This document shows, piece by piece, positions 1 through 10,900 of a stretch of 64,000 bases of DNA. The notes below the pieces were generated by a model. The model saw nothing but the letters and a program-made list of their open reading frames with translations. It searched no databases and was not told the DNA's origin. Source of the DNA: Amycolatopsis anabasis (GTDB lineage: Bacteria; Actinomycetota; Actinomycetes; Mycobacteriales; Pseudonocardiaceae); contig NZ_VTHK01000023.1 in the NCBI RefSeq assembly GCF_009765355.1, positions 85,631 to 149,630 of the forward strand, given 5' to 3'. Both the position numbers and the translations under genes were made by a program. The stretch's first letter is position 1, and each line of letters begins with the position of its first letter.

Positions 1-66
1 TTCTGGCAGTTCGTCGGTTACCTGGACTGGCGGTGCAAGCAGGTGATCGAGAAGGGGCACGCCTGA
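1..66 (+). CDS. 3' end of an upstream gene (partial)
   Basis: An open frame runs from the window edge to a TGA at 64-66 and gives 21 residues (starts FWQFVGYLDW, ends IEKGHA). It reads through in one frame with normal codon use and its stop overlaps the next ATG (TGATG), so it is the tail of a co-transcribed gene. The piece is too short to assign a family. Phosphotransferase or acyl-CoA dehydrogenase genes often precede this type of phosphatase, but that is only a guess. Confidence 0.6.
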   Translation, partial: FWQFVGYLDWRCKQVIEKGHA

Positions 67-728
67 TGGGCGCGATCTATCTGATCCGGCACGGGCAGGC
101 CTCGTTCGGCGCGGCGGACTACGACCGGCTCTCCGACCGGGGTGTCGAGCAGTCGGCGCTGGCCGGTGCCGAACTGGCTCGCCGTGAGGTCGCCTTCACC
201 GAAGCCCGCTCGGGATCGCTGGCGCGGCAGCGCAAGACCGCGGAGACCGCGCTCGCTGTTGTCAGCGGTTGCCTTGTGGCCAAGGAAGATCCGCGCTGGA
301 ACGAGTACGACCACGTCGACATCGCGCGGCACCACGCCGGGGGAGCGGTCCAGGACAGCGCGGATCCCCGCGCCTACCAGACGCTCCTGGACACCGCGCT
401 GGGCAACTGGATCCGGGCCGGGGAGGGCGGGCCGTGCGCGGAGACCTGGCCCGCGTTCGCCGACCGGGTGCGCGGCGCGCTCGCCGATCTGGTGGCGTCG
501 CTGGGCAAGGGCGAGCACGGCGTGGCGTTCACCTCGGGCGGGGTGATCGCGACCCTGTGCGGCGCGCTCATCGGGGATCCGGCGGCGGGCCTGCTGAAGC
601 TGAACCGGGTCACGGTGAACGCCGGGATCACCAAACTGGTGTCCGGCCGCGGGGGCGTGACATTGCTGTCCTTCAACGAGCATCCGCATTTCGAAGGCGA
701 CGCGGCGCGGCTGCTCACCTACCGTTAG
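66..728 (+). CDS. histidine phosphatase family protein
   Basis: A 220-residue protein of the histidine phosphatase (phosphoglycerate mutase-like) superfamily. The RHG signature with the phospho-acceptor histidine lies at residues 8-10 (LIRHGQASFG), and the C-terminal half carries the GGV-type segment before the second catalytic His region. A longer frame begins at 33, but ATG 66 is chosen because it overlaps the upstream stop as TGATG and puts the RHG motif at the usual N-terminal place. Substrate is unknown; this family covers sugar phosphatases, mutases and protein phosphatases. It is probably cytoplasmic and in one operon with the genes on either side. Confidence 0.85.
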   Translation: MGAIYLIRHGQASFGAADYDRLSDRGVEQSALAGAELARREVAFTEARSGSLARQRKTAETALAVVSGCLVAKEDPRWNEYDHVDIARHHAGGAVQDSADPRAYQTLLDTALGNWIRAGEGGPCAETWPAFADRVRGALADLVASLGKGEHGVAFTSGGVIATLCGALIGDPAAGLLKLNRVTVNAGITKLVSGRGGVTLLSFNEHPHFEGDAARLLTYR

Positions 729-736
729 GAGATTCG

Positions 737-1669
737 ATGCGGTTCGGCGCGGTCGAGGTCATTCCGGTCAACGGCGAGGGGCCCGAGGACGTGGTCGTGG
801 ACGCCGAGGGCCGGATCTACACGGGACTCGTGGACGGCCGGATCATCCGGATCAGCCCGGACGGCGGCCGGATCGAGCCGATCACCGCGACCGGCGGGCG
901 GCCGCTGGGCATCGAACTGCTCGGCGACGACGAACTGCTGGTCTGCGACGCGTACCGGGGACTGCTCGCCGTCCGGATCGCCGACGGGAAGGTCACCACG
1001 CTGGCCACCGAGGCACTCGGGCGGCGGATGGTGTTCTGCAACAACGCGGCGGTCGCCGCGGACGGCACCATCTACTTCACCGATTCCTCGGACCGGTTCC
1101 CGATCACGCACTGGATGAACGATCTGATCGAGCGGAACGGCGGCGGGCGGTTGCTGCGCCGTTCGCCGGACGGGGAGATCGATCTGGTCGCCGCCGGGTT
1201 GCAGTTCGCGAACGGGGTCGCGCTGGCGCCGGACGAGTCGTTCGTCGCGGTCGCCGAGACCGGTGCGTTCGGGGTGCGCCGCGTGTGGCTGACCGGTGAC
1301 CGGGCCGGGCGGGCCGAGGATCTGGTGCGCGATCTGTCCGGCTTCCCGGACAACATCTCCACCGGGAGCGACGGCCTGATCTGGGTCACCCAAGCCAGTC
1401 CCCGGGTGCCCGCGCTGGACTTCGCGCGCAAGCTCCCGGCGCCGCTGCGCGCGCTGGTGCCCCGGCTGCCGGATTTCCTGCGCCCCGCACCGGCTCCGCG
1501 GGTCGGCGTCCTCGGGGTCGATGCCGAGGGTGCGATCGTGCACGACCTGAACGGCGAGATCGACGGGTTCCGCATGCTGACCGGTGTCCGGGAACGCGCC
1601 GGGAAGCTCTACTTCGGCAGCCTCGAAGAACACACCATCGCCATCACCGCGACCCCCGCGGGTTCCTAA
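737..1669 (+). CDS. SMP-30/gluconolactonase/strictosidine synthase-like beta-propeller hydrolase
   Basis: A 310-residue six-bladed beta-propeller protein. The N-terminal blade carries the GPEDVVVDAEGRIYTG pattern typical of the SMP-30/LRE group, and a later blade has FANGVALAPDES. Members are calcium-dependent lactonases or esterases; the substrate cannot be read from sequence. The start ATG at 737 has AGGAG at 727-731 and lies 8 nt after the phosphatase stop, so the two are co-transcribed. No signal peptide is seen, so it should be cytoplasmic. A larger frame reaching upstream to 269 is only a shadow of the phosphatase gene. Confidence 0.85.
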   Translation: MRFGAVEVIPVNGEGPEDVVVDAEGRIYTGLVDGRIIRISPDGGRIEPITATGGRPLGIELLGDDELLVCDAYRGLLAVRIADGKVTTLATEALGRRMVFCNNAAVAADGTIYFTDSSDRFPITHWMNDLIERNGGGRLLRRSPDGEIDLVAAGLQFANGVALAPDESFVAVAETGAFGVRRVWLTGDRAGRAEDLVRDLSGFPDNISTGSDGLIWVTQASPRVPALDFARKLPAPLRALVPRLPDFLRPAPAPRVGVLGVDAEGAIVHDLNGEIDGFRMLTGVRERAGKLYFGSLEEHTIAITATPAGS

Positions 1670-1728
1670 TAGGGAAGATCCAGATCTTCGGCTGGCTCGG
1701 GCACTCGCGGGACGGTATTTGTCTTGAG

Positions 1729-1998
1729 GTGTTTTTCGAACCGGCGCGAGAGCGCATCTTCAACCCGACGACCAGCCCGGCCGAACGGCGGGAAACCCTC
1801 GCGGACCTGTTGAGCCTGGAGGGGTGCAAGGTGGTTCCCGTCATGGGACGCCACGGCAGCATGGTGCTCCGCCTCGAAGACCTGGACGGGATGGAAGCCC
1901 GGACGTCCCCGGTGGTCATCGATCGGTCCGCCCTGCCGCCGGTGCCCCCGGAGCGGCGCGGGCACGGAGGCGCCCGGAAGCCGTGCACCGGAACATAG
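1729..1998 (+). CDS. possible small hypothetical protein
   Basis: An 89-residue frame with a GTG start sits in an otherwise empty 363-bp gap (1670-2032). Its first 60 residues (FFEPARERIFNP... then LADLLSLEGCKVVPV) look protein-like and the reading frame stays open upstream to about 1670 without a start codon, so it could be the 3' part of a decayed gene. The last 25 residues are Pro/Arg/Gly-rich and look non-coding. No family is recognised and there is no clear ribosome binding site. Real gene, remnant and chance frame are all possible. Confidence 0.3.
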   Translation: MFFEPARERIFNPTTSPAERRETLADLLSLEGCKVVPVMGRHGSMVLRLEDLDGMEARTSPVVIDRSALPPVPPERRGHGGARKPCTGT

Positions 1999-2032
1999 GA
2001 AAGGGCGTGCTTTCCGGGTACGCTTCAGCGCC

Positions 2033-3268
2033 ATGACGTCGGGGGTGCTCAGCGAACCGGACACTCCCGTCCGTCTGGGCTGGACCGTGCGCCTGTCGGC
2101 CTCGGTGCTCGGGTTCTGGCTGGTCGTCGTCACCCCGGTTCTCGCGTTGCTGCCGCTGCACATCGAGCAGCTCGACCCGGCCGACAAGGAACGCGACCTC
2201 GCGATCGTGACCGCCGTCGCGGCCGTGGTGTCCATTGTGGCCGCCCCGATCTGCGGCGCCTTCTCCGACCGGACGACCTCGCGGTTCGGGCGGCGGCGCC
2301 CGTGGATCCTCGGCGGGGCGCTGGTCTGCGCGGCCGCGATGGCGGCGCTCGCCGCGCAGGCGACGGTGTTCGGCGTGGTGGTGTGCTGGGCGGTCGCGCA
2401 GGGGGCGCAGAACGCGCTGTACTCGGGCGTGAGCGCCACGGTGCCCGACCAGGTTCCGGTGCGCCAGCGGGGTTTCGTCTCCGCGTTCGTCGGCCTGCCG
2501 CTCCCGGTGGCGCTGGTGCTCGGCACGCTGCTGGTGACCCAGCTGGTCACCGACCGCACCGGCGGCTACTACCTGCTCGCCGGGCTGCTGCTGGTCTGCG
2601 TCCTGCCGTTCGCGCTGACCACAAAGGACACCCGGCTGCCCCGCGCGGAACGGCCGCCGTTCCGCCTGAGCCGGTTCCTCGCCGGGTTCTGGATCAGCCC
2701 GCGCCGCCATCCCGACTTCGCGTGGGCCGCGGTGTCCCGGCTGGCCATCCAGCTCGCCAACTCCATCGCCACGCTGTACCTGCTGTACTTCCTCCGCGAC
2801 GAGGTGAAACTGCCCGATCCGGGCAGCGGGGTCTTCGTCCTGATCGTGGTGTACACGGTCGGCATCCTCGGCACCAGCGTGGTCGCCGGGCGCCTGTCCG
2901 ATCGCAGCGGCCGCCGCAAGGTCTACGTCATCGCGTCCTCGTGCGTGATCGCGGTGGCCATGCTCATCCTCGCGCTGTGGCCGACCTGGCCCGCGGCCAT
3001 CGTCGCGGCGGGCGTGCTCGGCCTCGGGTACGGGGTGTACGCGGCGATCGACGCCGCGCTGATCACCCAGGTCCTCCCGCGGGCGAGCGACCACGGCAAG
3101 GACCTGGGCGTGCTCAACCTGGCCAACACCGCGTCGCAGGCCCTCGCCCCCGCCATCGCGGGCGCGATCATCGCGACCCTGCACAGCTACTCGGTGCTGT
3201 ACCTGGTCGCGGGGGCGATCGCACTGGTCGGGGCGCTCCTGGTCCGGCCCATCCGCTCGGTCCGCTGA
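2033..3268 (+). CDS. MFS transporter (12 TM)
   Basis: A 411-residue major facilitator superfamily permease with about twelve hydrophobic segments. The loop between TM2 and TM3 has the MFS signature (GAFSDRTTSRFGRRRP) and a second, weaker copy (GRLSDRSGRRK) lies at the start of the C-terminal half. This is the layout of proton-driven drug or sugar symporters and antiporters. Substrate is unknown. It stands alone: the upstream 360 bp hold only a doubtful small frame and the next gene is 157 bp downstream. Confidence 0.85.
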   Translation: MTSGVLSEPDTPVRLGWTVRLSASVLGFWLVVVTPVLALLPLHIEQLDPADKERDLAIVTAVAAVVSIVAAPICGAFSDRTTSRFGRRRPWILGGALVCAAAMAALAAQATVFGVVVCWAVAQGAQNALYSGVSATVPDQVPVRQRGFVSAFVGLPLPVALVLGTLLVTQLVTDRTGGYYLLAGLLLVCVLPFALTTKDTRLPRAERPPFRLSRFLAGFWISPRRHPDFAWAAVSRLAIQLANSIATLYLLYFLRDEVKLPDPGSGVFVLIVVYTVGILGTSVVAGRLSDRSGRRKVYVIASSCVIAVAMLILALWPTWPAAIVAAGVLGLGYGVYAAIDAALITQVLPRASDHGKDLGVLNLANTASQALAPAIAGAIIATLHSYSVLYLVAGAIALVGALLVRPIRSVR

Positions 3269-3425
3269 CACAGCACCCGCACTCACGACCCCCAGTACTC
3301 GGCTCCCGCCGAGGCGCGCACGCCGCCGCCAGGAATACGCAAATCCACCGATGTGGTCGGTGCTCAACCGGCGGACACTGCATTCCGTTCGCAACGCCGC
3401 GAACCCGCAGGAAAGGTGATCCTCG
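3269..3425 (+). promoter_or_regulatory. intergenic region before cutinase with a half copy of the dispersed palindrome
   Basis: The gap holds the leader of the cutinase gene. A ribosome binding site (AGGAAAGG) lies about 10 nt before ATG 3426. At 3280-3290 the sequence CACTCACGACC matches one outer arm of the dispersed palindromic element seen in full at 23950-23999; here the partner arm is missing. No convincing -10/-35 pair was identified. Confidence 0.45.
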
Positions 3426-4079
3426 ATGCGCTTCACCCGTACGGCCGCCAGGCTGCTCGTCGCCACCCTGACGCTCACCGGAGCCGCGGTGGCCACGGCG
3501 GTTCCCGCCGCCAGCGCCGCGGGCTGCTCGGACCTCGACGTCATCGTCGCCAGGGGCACCGGGGAACCCGGCAACCTCGGCGTCATCGTCGGCGACCCGT
3601 TGTACTCCGCGATTCAGGGCAAGATCACGACGAAAACCCTGAGCAGCTACGCGGTCGACTACCCCGCCAGCATCACGCCCGGCTCGGTCACCCAGGGGAA
3701 CGAGGACCTGGTCGAGCACGTCCAGCAGCAGGCCGCCGCGTGTGCGAACCAGCGGTTCGTCCTGGTCGGCTACTCGCAGGGCGCCAACGTGGTCGGCAAC
3801 TCGATCGGCATCAGCAGCGAGGGCGCGGTCGTCGGCGGCCCGATCGTCGCCACCATCCCCGCGGAGCTAGCGCCCAGGGTCGCCGCCCTGCTGGTGTTCG
3901 GCCCCCCGATCGGCAAGCTCGGCAAGCACATCACCGGCACCTACCAGGGCCGCACCAAGGAGTTCTGCGCGCAGGGCGACAACATCTGCGAGCCCGGCGG
4001 CAGCAGCGTCCCGGCGCATCTGAGCTACCGCCGCAACGCGGGCGAGGCGGCCGACTTCGTCGCCGGGACGGTCGGCTGA
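3426..4079 (+). CDS. secreted cutinase family esterase
   Basis: A 217-residue alpha/beta-hydrolase of the cutinase family. A signal peptide (RTAARLL, hydrophobic core, cleavage after about ASAAG) is followed by the mature enzyme. The nucleophile elbow GYSQG puts the catalytic Ser at residue 117; the Asp is at about 185 in GDNICEP, flanked by the family's conserved cysteines (181 and 188), and the His at about 198 (PAHLSY). Actinobacterial cutinases cleave lipid esters or polyesters outside the cell. It converges on the esterase-PKS-FAAL unit with only 3 bp between the stops, so a role in processing the same lipid is possible but unproven. Confidence 0.9.
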   Translation: MRFTRTAARLLVATLTLTGAAVATAVPAASAAGCSDLDVIVARGTGEPGNLGVIVGDPLYSAIQGKITTKTLSSYAVDYPASITPGSVTQGNEDLVEHVQQQAAACANQRFVLVGYSQGANVVGNSIGISSEGAVVGGPIVATIPAELAPRVAALLVFGPPIGKLGKHITGTYQGRTKEFCAQGDNICEPGGSSVPAHLSYRRNAGEAADFVAGTVG

Positions 4080-4082
4080 GCG

Positions 4083-4949
4083 CTATCCCGAAAGGATCCG
4101 CTGGGTGTAGGGCCAGAGTTCGGCTAGTTTGCGGCGCCAGGTGGTCCAGAAGTGGATGCCGGGTGAGAAGTTCGTGGTCACGTCGACGCCGTGCGCGGTC
4201 AGGCGTTCGGCCAGGTCGGCGGACATCGCGCGGGCGTACCGTTCGACCAGGCCCATCCCGGCGACGAACTCCTCGCCCGGCACCCGCGTGCCGTCGCCCG
4301 CCGCCAGGTAGACCGGGGTGCCCGCGAACGCCTCGGGGAACCGGAAGGGGTCGTTCGCCGCCCAGGTGTCCAGGCCGTACCGGCGCGGACCCCAGACCCG
4401 GCCCGGGCGCATACCCTCGCGGACCGACAGCAACCCGAGCAGCCCGCCCATCCCGCGCCGGGTCAGGTGCATGAGCCCGCTCAGCGACGCGACCGCCCGG
4501 AACATCCCGGGGTGGCGCATGCCGTACCGCAGCGCCCCGTAGCCGCCCATCGAGATGCCCGCGACCATGCGCCGGTCCGAAGCGCCGTAGCGGTTTTCCA
4601 GCAGCGGCAGGAGTTCGGTGAGGTGGAACGTCTCCCAGCCGGGCACCGTGCCCTGCCGATCGGGCACCCGCCAGTCGGTGTAGAAGCCCATCCGGCCGCC
4701 GTCGGGCATGACGATCAGGGTCTGCGACGCGGACGAGAGCGCGGCGAGGTCGGTGTGGGTCAGCCAGCACCGGTGGTCGTCCGACGAACCGTGCAACAGG
4801 TACAGCACCGGGTACTCCCGGTCCGGGCGCCAGCCGGGCGGGGTCAGCAGGTTCACCGAGACGTCCCGGCCGAGCGCGGGGGAGTGCAGGCGCAGTTCGC
4901 GCACCCGGTCCCCGGTCACCTCCTCCGCGAGGACGGTCAGCTCGGTCAC
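4083..4949 (-). CDS. esterase of the antigen-85/esterase-D type, third gene of the FAAL-PKS unit
   Basis: A 288-residue alpha/beta-hydrolase related to putative esterases (mycolyltransferase antigen 85 and S-formylglutathione hydrolase fold). Visible are the oxyanion region YLLHGSSDD, the nucleophile elbow GISMGGYG (Ser about 133) and the catalytic His in SPGIHFW (about 266). No signal peptide is present, unlike true antigen 85 proteins, so it probably works in the cytoplasm or needs another export route. The GTG start at 4949 overlaps the PKS stop as GTGA, which fixes the start and implies coupled translation. By position it may release, transfer or trim the PKS product. Confidence 0.82.
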   Translation of the reverse strand: MTELTVLAEEVTGDRVRELRLHSPALGRDVSVNLLTPPGWRPDREYPVLYLLHGSSDDHRCWLTHTDLAALSSASQTLIVMPDGGRMGFYTDWRVPDRQGTVPGWETFHLTELLPLLENRYGASDRRMVAGISMGGYGALRYGMRHPGMFRAVASLSGLMHLTRRGMGGLLGLLSVREGMRPGRVWGPRRYGLDTWAANDPFRFPEAFAGTPVYLAAGDGTRVPGEEFVAGMGLVERYARAMSADLAERLTAHGVDVTTNFSPGIHFWTTWRRKLAELWPYTQRILSG

Positions 4950-7900
4950 CAAGGCGACCCGACCGGGTACCGGGTGGTGGCCAGGATGTTGTCCAGGTGC
5001 TTGCCGATCTGGTCCACATTGGGCGGATCGAGCAGCGACAGGTGGTGACCGGGAATCGTGATCACCTCGAGGTCGGTGCACACCGCGTCCCAGCCGCGTG
5101 CCGGATCGGTGCGGTCGAACCGGTGGTCGCGCAGCCCGCCGGGCACCAGCTCGGCGGCGCTGAAGTAGACCACCCGCCCGTCGAACCGGCCGGGCGCGTA
5201 GCGTTCCAGCGATCGGGTGTCCAAAAAGGACGTACGCTGGTGGTTCAGGATGGCCTCGCTGACCGTGCTGCTGACCAGCCCTTCGGCCAGCATGGTGTCG
5301 ATCAGCAGCTGCACCTGCTCCTCGTCGTCGAGCCGGGCGAGCCGTTCGTACGGCAGCTCGATCTTGCGGCCGTAACTGCTCTCCAGGAACTCGCCGAACC
5401 GTTCGAACCGCTTCTCGGTCAGCTGCACGTCGGTGAGCCCGGTGGTGTTGGGCAGCGGGATGATCGAGTCGATCAGCGCGACGATCTCCACCTGCTCGCC
5501 GGCGCGCTGCAACTGCTGCGCCATCTCGTAGGCCAGGAACCCGCCGAACGACCAGCCGGCCAGCCGGTACGGCCCGCGCGGCTGGATCCGGCGCAGTTCG
5601 GGCAGGTAGTGCCGCACCCGGTCCTCGACCGAGGAAATCCCTTCCAGGCGGTCGAATCCGTACACCGGCACGTCCGGATCCAGCAGTTGCACGAGTTGCC
5701 GGTACACGGCCGTGTCCCCGCCACCGGGGTGGAAGAAGAACAGCGGGCGCTTCGAACCCCGCCCGTTCAGGGTCCGCAGCGGCGAACCGCCCCGCTCCTC
5801 CTCGCGCAGGTGCGCCGCCATCCGTTCGACGGTCGGATGCTCGAACAGTTCGGAGATGGTCAGCTCGCGGCCGCTGCGCTCGGCCAGCAGCGCGGTGATC
5901 TCTTCGGCCCGCTGGCGGTTGCCGCCGACCCCGTAGAAGTCCTGCGTCACGCCGACCTCGATGCCCAGCACGTCCCGCCAGGCGCTGGCCACCAGCCGTT
6001 CGGCGGCGTCGCGCGGCCCGATCTTCGGCGGCTGGACCGGACGCGGACGGGCACCGGGCGTCTCGGAGGCGATGCCGAGCTCGCCGAACAGCCACTGCTC
6101 GGCCTCCTCGACGCTCGCGCCGCGCAGCAGCAGCGAAACCGGCAGGGACAGCTCGAAGTCGTGCTGCACCGCGTTGCGGATTCGCACGGCCAGCAGGGAA
6201 TCCACGCCCAGCGCGGACAGCGGCGACACGGTGTCGAGCCGGTCCGCCGCGAAGCCGAGCACCGACGCGACCCGGGACCGCAGCTGCGCGGACGCCGAAT
6301 TCCGGGCCACCGCGGGGTCGAGCTTGCGCAGCCCGGCCACGCCGTCCCAGTCGTCGCGATCCTGGGCCGCCTGCGCGTAGTCGCCGAAGAGCGCCTCGAA
6401 GAACGGGATCTTCAGCAGGTGCGGGAAGGCGGACGCGAGGCGGGGCGTGTTCAACCGCAGCGCACCGGTGATCGCGCGGTCCGCGCCGATCGCCTCGGCG
6501 AGGACGGCCAGCCCTTCACCGGGCCGGATCGCGTGCATCCACGGGATGTCCAGGTTCGCCGCGGCGCCGATCTCGGCCCAGGTGCCCCAGGCGATCGAGG
6601 TGCCCGGCAGGCCCTGCGCCCGGCGCGCGGCGATCAGCGCGTCCAGGTACGCGTTGCCCGCCGCGTACGCGGGCTGGCCGGGGGAGCCGTGCAGCGCGGC
6701 GGCCGAGGAGAACCCGATCCACCAGTCGAGTTCGCGGTCGCGGGTGGCCTCGTGCAGCCGCCAGGCGCCGTACGCCTTCGGCAGCCAGGAGCGGTGCAGT
6801 GTGTCGGCGTCCAGCCGGGTGGTGGTGCGGTCGTCGAGCACGGCGGCGGCGTGCAGGACCCCGCGCAGCGTGAATCCGGTGTCCGCGGCGCGCACCAGGG
6901 ATTCGGCGACGCCCGGCTCGGCGATGTCGCCGAGCACGACCTCGACCTCGGTGCCGGACGCGGTGAGTTCGTCGATCACCCGCCGGGCTTCCGGTTTCGG
7001 CGCCGACCGTCCATTGAGGACGATCTTGCCCGCACCGTTCCCGGCCAGCCAGCGGGCGATGAACAGGCCCAGCCCGCCGAGCCCGCCGGTGACCAGGTAA
7101 CCGCCGTCCGGGTAGGCGACCGGCGCGGCGCCGTCGCCGGGTTCGTCGACCCAGTCCAGGCGCAGGGCGTGCCGTTCGCCCGCGCGCCAGGCGACCTCGT
7201 CGTCGGCGCCGGAAGCCAGTTCCCGCGCCAAGCAGGCCGCGGACTCGAGAGCAGGCGCCGCGGGGTCCAGGTCGACCAGGCTCGCCCGCAGTTCGGGGTG
7301 TTCGCAGGCCAGCACCCGGACCAGGCCGCGCAGCGCGGCGAACGCGGGTGCGTCCAGCGAATCCGCCGGGGTGACGGCGGCCGAGCCGGTGGTGACCAGC
7401 CAGAGCCGGGCGGGCCGGGACGAATCGGCCTCGACCGTGCGCCGGACGACCGCGCAGACGGCGAGCATCGCGCGTTCGGCCTCGGCGAGCGCTGCGACGT
7501 CCGCGCCCTGCCCGGGGAGCAGGAACACCACGGATCCGGCCGGTTCGGCCAGCGCGGCCGCCACGGCGTCCGGGTCGCGGTAGTCGGCCCGGCGGGTGTC
7601 GACGCCCAGTTCGGTCAGTTCCGCGCCGACCGCGGTCTCGCCGCGGTCCAGCACCAGCACCGGGCCGTCCGGCCGCCCGTGCGCCGGGATCCCGGCCGGG
7701 CGCCAGGACGTGGTCAGCAGCTTCTCGGTCAGCGGCGCGGCGATCTCGTCGTGCGCGAGCTCCCGGACGAAGACGTCGGTGATCTCCAGCAGGATCCGGC
7801 CGTCGCCGTCCACCAGGTGCAGTTCGCCCTGCAGCCCGGCGCCGCGTTCGTTCGGCTCGGTCACCGAGACGTACACCAGTTCGCCCTGCGCCGGATCGCC

Positions 7901-10900
7901 GTAGACCCGCACGGCCCCGTACTCCACCGGCATGTGCGCGGTGCCGGAGTCGGCGTCCGGGTCGAACAGGGCGGCGGCGAACACCTGCAGGCAGGATTCG
8001 ACCAGCGCGGGGTGCAGCCGCAACTGGTCCGCGCGCCCGGCGGCCTCGGGCAGCGCCACCCGGGCGACCGCGCGCAGCCGCCCGTCCCCGGCGCGGGTGC
8101 TCGCCCGCGCCTCGCTCATCCCGGTGAACGCCGGGCCGTAGCTCAGCCCGAGCGCGGCGAGCCGCTGGTACACCTCGGCCGTGGGCACCGCCGCGAATTC
8201 CGAATCGTCCACTTCGGACAGGCAGAAGCCCGCGTCGGTCCGCTCGGCGACCGAGACCTCGGCGGTCGCGTGCAACTGCCAGGTGCCGTCGCTCGCCTTG
8301 GTGTGCACGGTGACCCGGCCGCCGGTCTCACCCGGCGCGCAGGTCGTGGTCACCGCGGTGTGCTCGGCCAGCCGCAGCGGCTGGTACAGCGTCACGTCGT
8401 GCAGCACGATCTGCTCGGCGGGCAGGTCGAACACCGTGCGCGCGGCCGCGGAAGCCATCTCCAGGAAGGCGGCGCTGGGCAGCACCGGGCGGCCGTCCAT
8501 CCGGTGTTCGGCCAGCCACGGCCGCACCGCGGACCCGAGATCGGCCCGCCACAGGTGCTTGGTGTCGTCGGGCAGTTCCACGTGCGTGCCGAGCAGCGGA
8601 TGCTCGCCGGACGCCACCGGCACGGCCGGTGCGGCGGCGCGGGGCAGCCAGTGCCGTTCGTGCCGCCAGGGCGCGGACGGGACGCCGGTCAGCTCGCCGT
8701 CGCGCGGCGCGGCGGCGACCCCGGCCAGTTCCAGGGCGCCGAGCTGGCCGTGCCAGTGGGCGGCCTCGTCGTCGCAGTGGCGGAGCGTGGACACCACGAG
8801 CGCGTCGGTGGCGCCGTGCGCGGCGAGGTTGTCCGCGAGCGCGTGCCGGAGCACGGGGTGCGGGGAGACCTCGACGAACGTCCGGTAGCCGTCGGCCAGC
8901 GCGGCGTCGACCGCGCCCGCGAACCGCACCGGCTGGCGCAGGTTCCTCGCCCAGTAGCCGGGGCCGAAGGCCGGGGTTTCGCGCGGATCGGCGAGCGCGG
9001 TGCTGTAGAAGCGGATCTCGGTGTCCGTTGTGGACAGTCCGGCCAGCCCGTCGCGAAGCGTGCCGGTGACGCGGTCGACGATCGGGGAGTGCGCGGCCAC
9101 GTCGAGTTTGACCAGTTTCGCGAGCAGGCCGCGCGCTTCCACGGCCGCCACGATCCGGCGCACCGGCTCCGCGCTGCCCGCGATCACCGTCTGGCGGGGC
9201 GCGGTCAGCACCGCGACATCCACGTCCGGCAGGCCAGCCACGAGTTCGGCCGCCTCCTCGGCGCCGACCTCGAGCAGCGCCATCGCGCCGTCCCCAGCCA
9301 GCGAAGCCAGCAGCCGCGACCGCAGCGCCACGATCTTCGCGCCGTCCGCCTCGGCCAGCGCACCGGCCACCACCGCGGCGGTGACCTCGCCGAACGAATG
9401 CCCGATCACCGCGCCCGGGCGCACACCGTAGGAGCGCAGCAGCTCGGCCAGCGCGACCTGCAGCCCGAACACCAGCGGCTGGACGTGGTCCATGGTGGTG
9501 GCCTCGACCCCGGCCAGCAGGTCCGCGCGCAGCGAGAACCCGGCCTCGGCCCGGATCAGCGGATCGAGGCGATCGATCGCCGCGGCGAACACCGGCTCCT
9601 CGGCCAGCAACTTCCGGCCCATCCCGGCCCACTGGGAACCGTGGCCGGAGAACACGAACACCGGCCCCGGACCGGGCCGTCCCGGACCGCCGGTGACCAC
9701 CGCCGGGGACTCCTCGCCCAGGGCGAGCGTGCGGAGCGCGCTCACCAGTTCGTCCCGGTCGCCCGCGACCACCGCGGCGCGGTGCCGTCCGCCGAGTCTT
9801 CTCGCGAGGGTGCGGTCGATGTCGGCGAGCGGCACCTCGGCGCCGTCGCCGGTGAGCCAGCCGGCGAGCGCACCGGCGGATTCGGCCAGCCGGTCCGGGG
9901 TGGACGCGCCGAGCAGGAACCGGCTCCTGCCCGCGCGGGGCGCCGCCTCGGCGGGTGTCCCGGTGGCCTGCTGCAGCACCACATGGGTGTTCGTGCCGCC
10001 GAAGCCGAACCCGGACACCCCGGCCAGCGCGGGCGCTCCGGCGCGCGGCCACGGGCGTGCGGTGTCCGCGACCGACAGCCGCAGCTCGTCGAAGGCGATG
10101 TGCGGATTCGGCCCGGCGTAGTTCAGGCTCGCCGGGATGACGCCGTGGTGCAGCGCGAGCACGGTCTTGATCAGGCCGACGATCCCGGCCGCGGCCTCCA
10201 GGTGGCCGACGTTGCTCTTGACCGAGCCCAGCAGCAGCGGGTGGTCTTCCGGCCGGCCCGCGCCCAGCACGGCGCCGAGCGCGCGCGCCTCGATCGGGTC
10301 CCCGAGCAGCGTGCCGGTGCCGTGCGCCTCGACGTAGTCCACCTCGGCGGGATCGACCCCGGCGCTCTGGTACGCGGTGCGCAGCAAGGCTTGCTGCGCC
10401 TCGGGATTGGGCGCGGTGAGCCCGTTCGAGCGGCCGTCGGAGTTGGTCGCCGAGCCGCGGATCAGCGCGAGCACCCGGTCGCCGTCCGCGCGGGCGTCGG
10501 AAAGCCGCTTGAGCACGACCATCCCGACGCCCTCGGCGCGGGACATGCCGTTGGCGTCGGCGGAGAACGGCTTGCACTTCCCGTCCGGCGCGGTGATGCC
10601 CATCTCGTCGAAGTTCGCGGTGACCCCGGGGCCGAGCAGCAGGTTCGCGCCGCCGACGAGCGCGACCTCGCTCTCGCCGGAGCGCAGGCTCTGCGCGGCG
10701 AGGTGGATCGCGGTCAGCGAGGAGGAGCAGGCCGTGTCCGTGGCCAGGCTCGGGCCGCGCAGGTCGAGCGCGTAGGAGAGCCGGTTCGCGGCGATGGACA
10801 GCGCGGCCCCGGTGCCCACCCAGGCGTCTACATCGGACAGATTGGCGAGCGAGAGCGCGCCGTACTCGGTGCCGCTGATCCCGACGAACACGCCGGTGTT

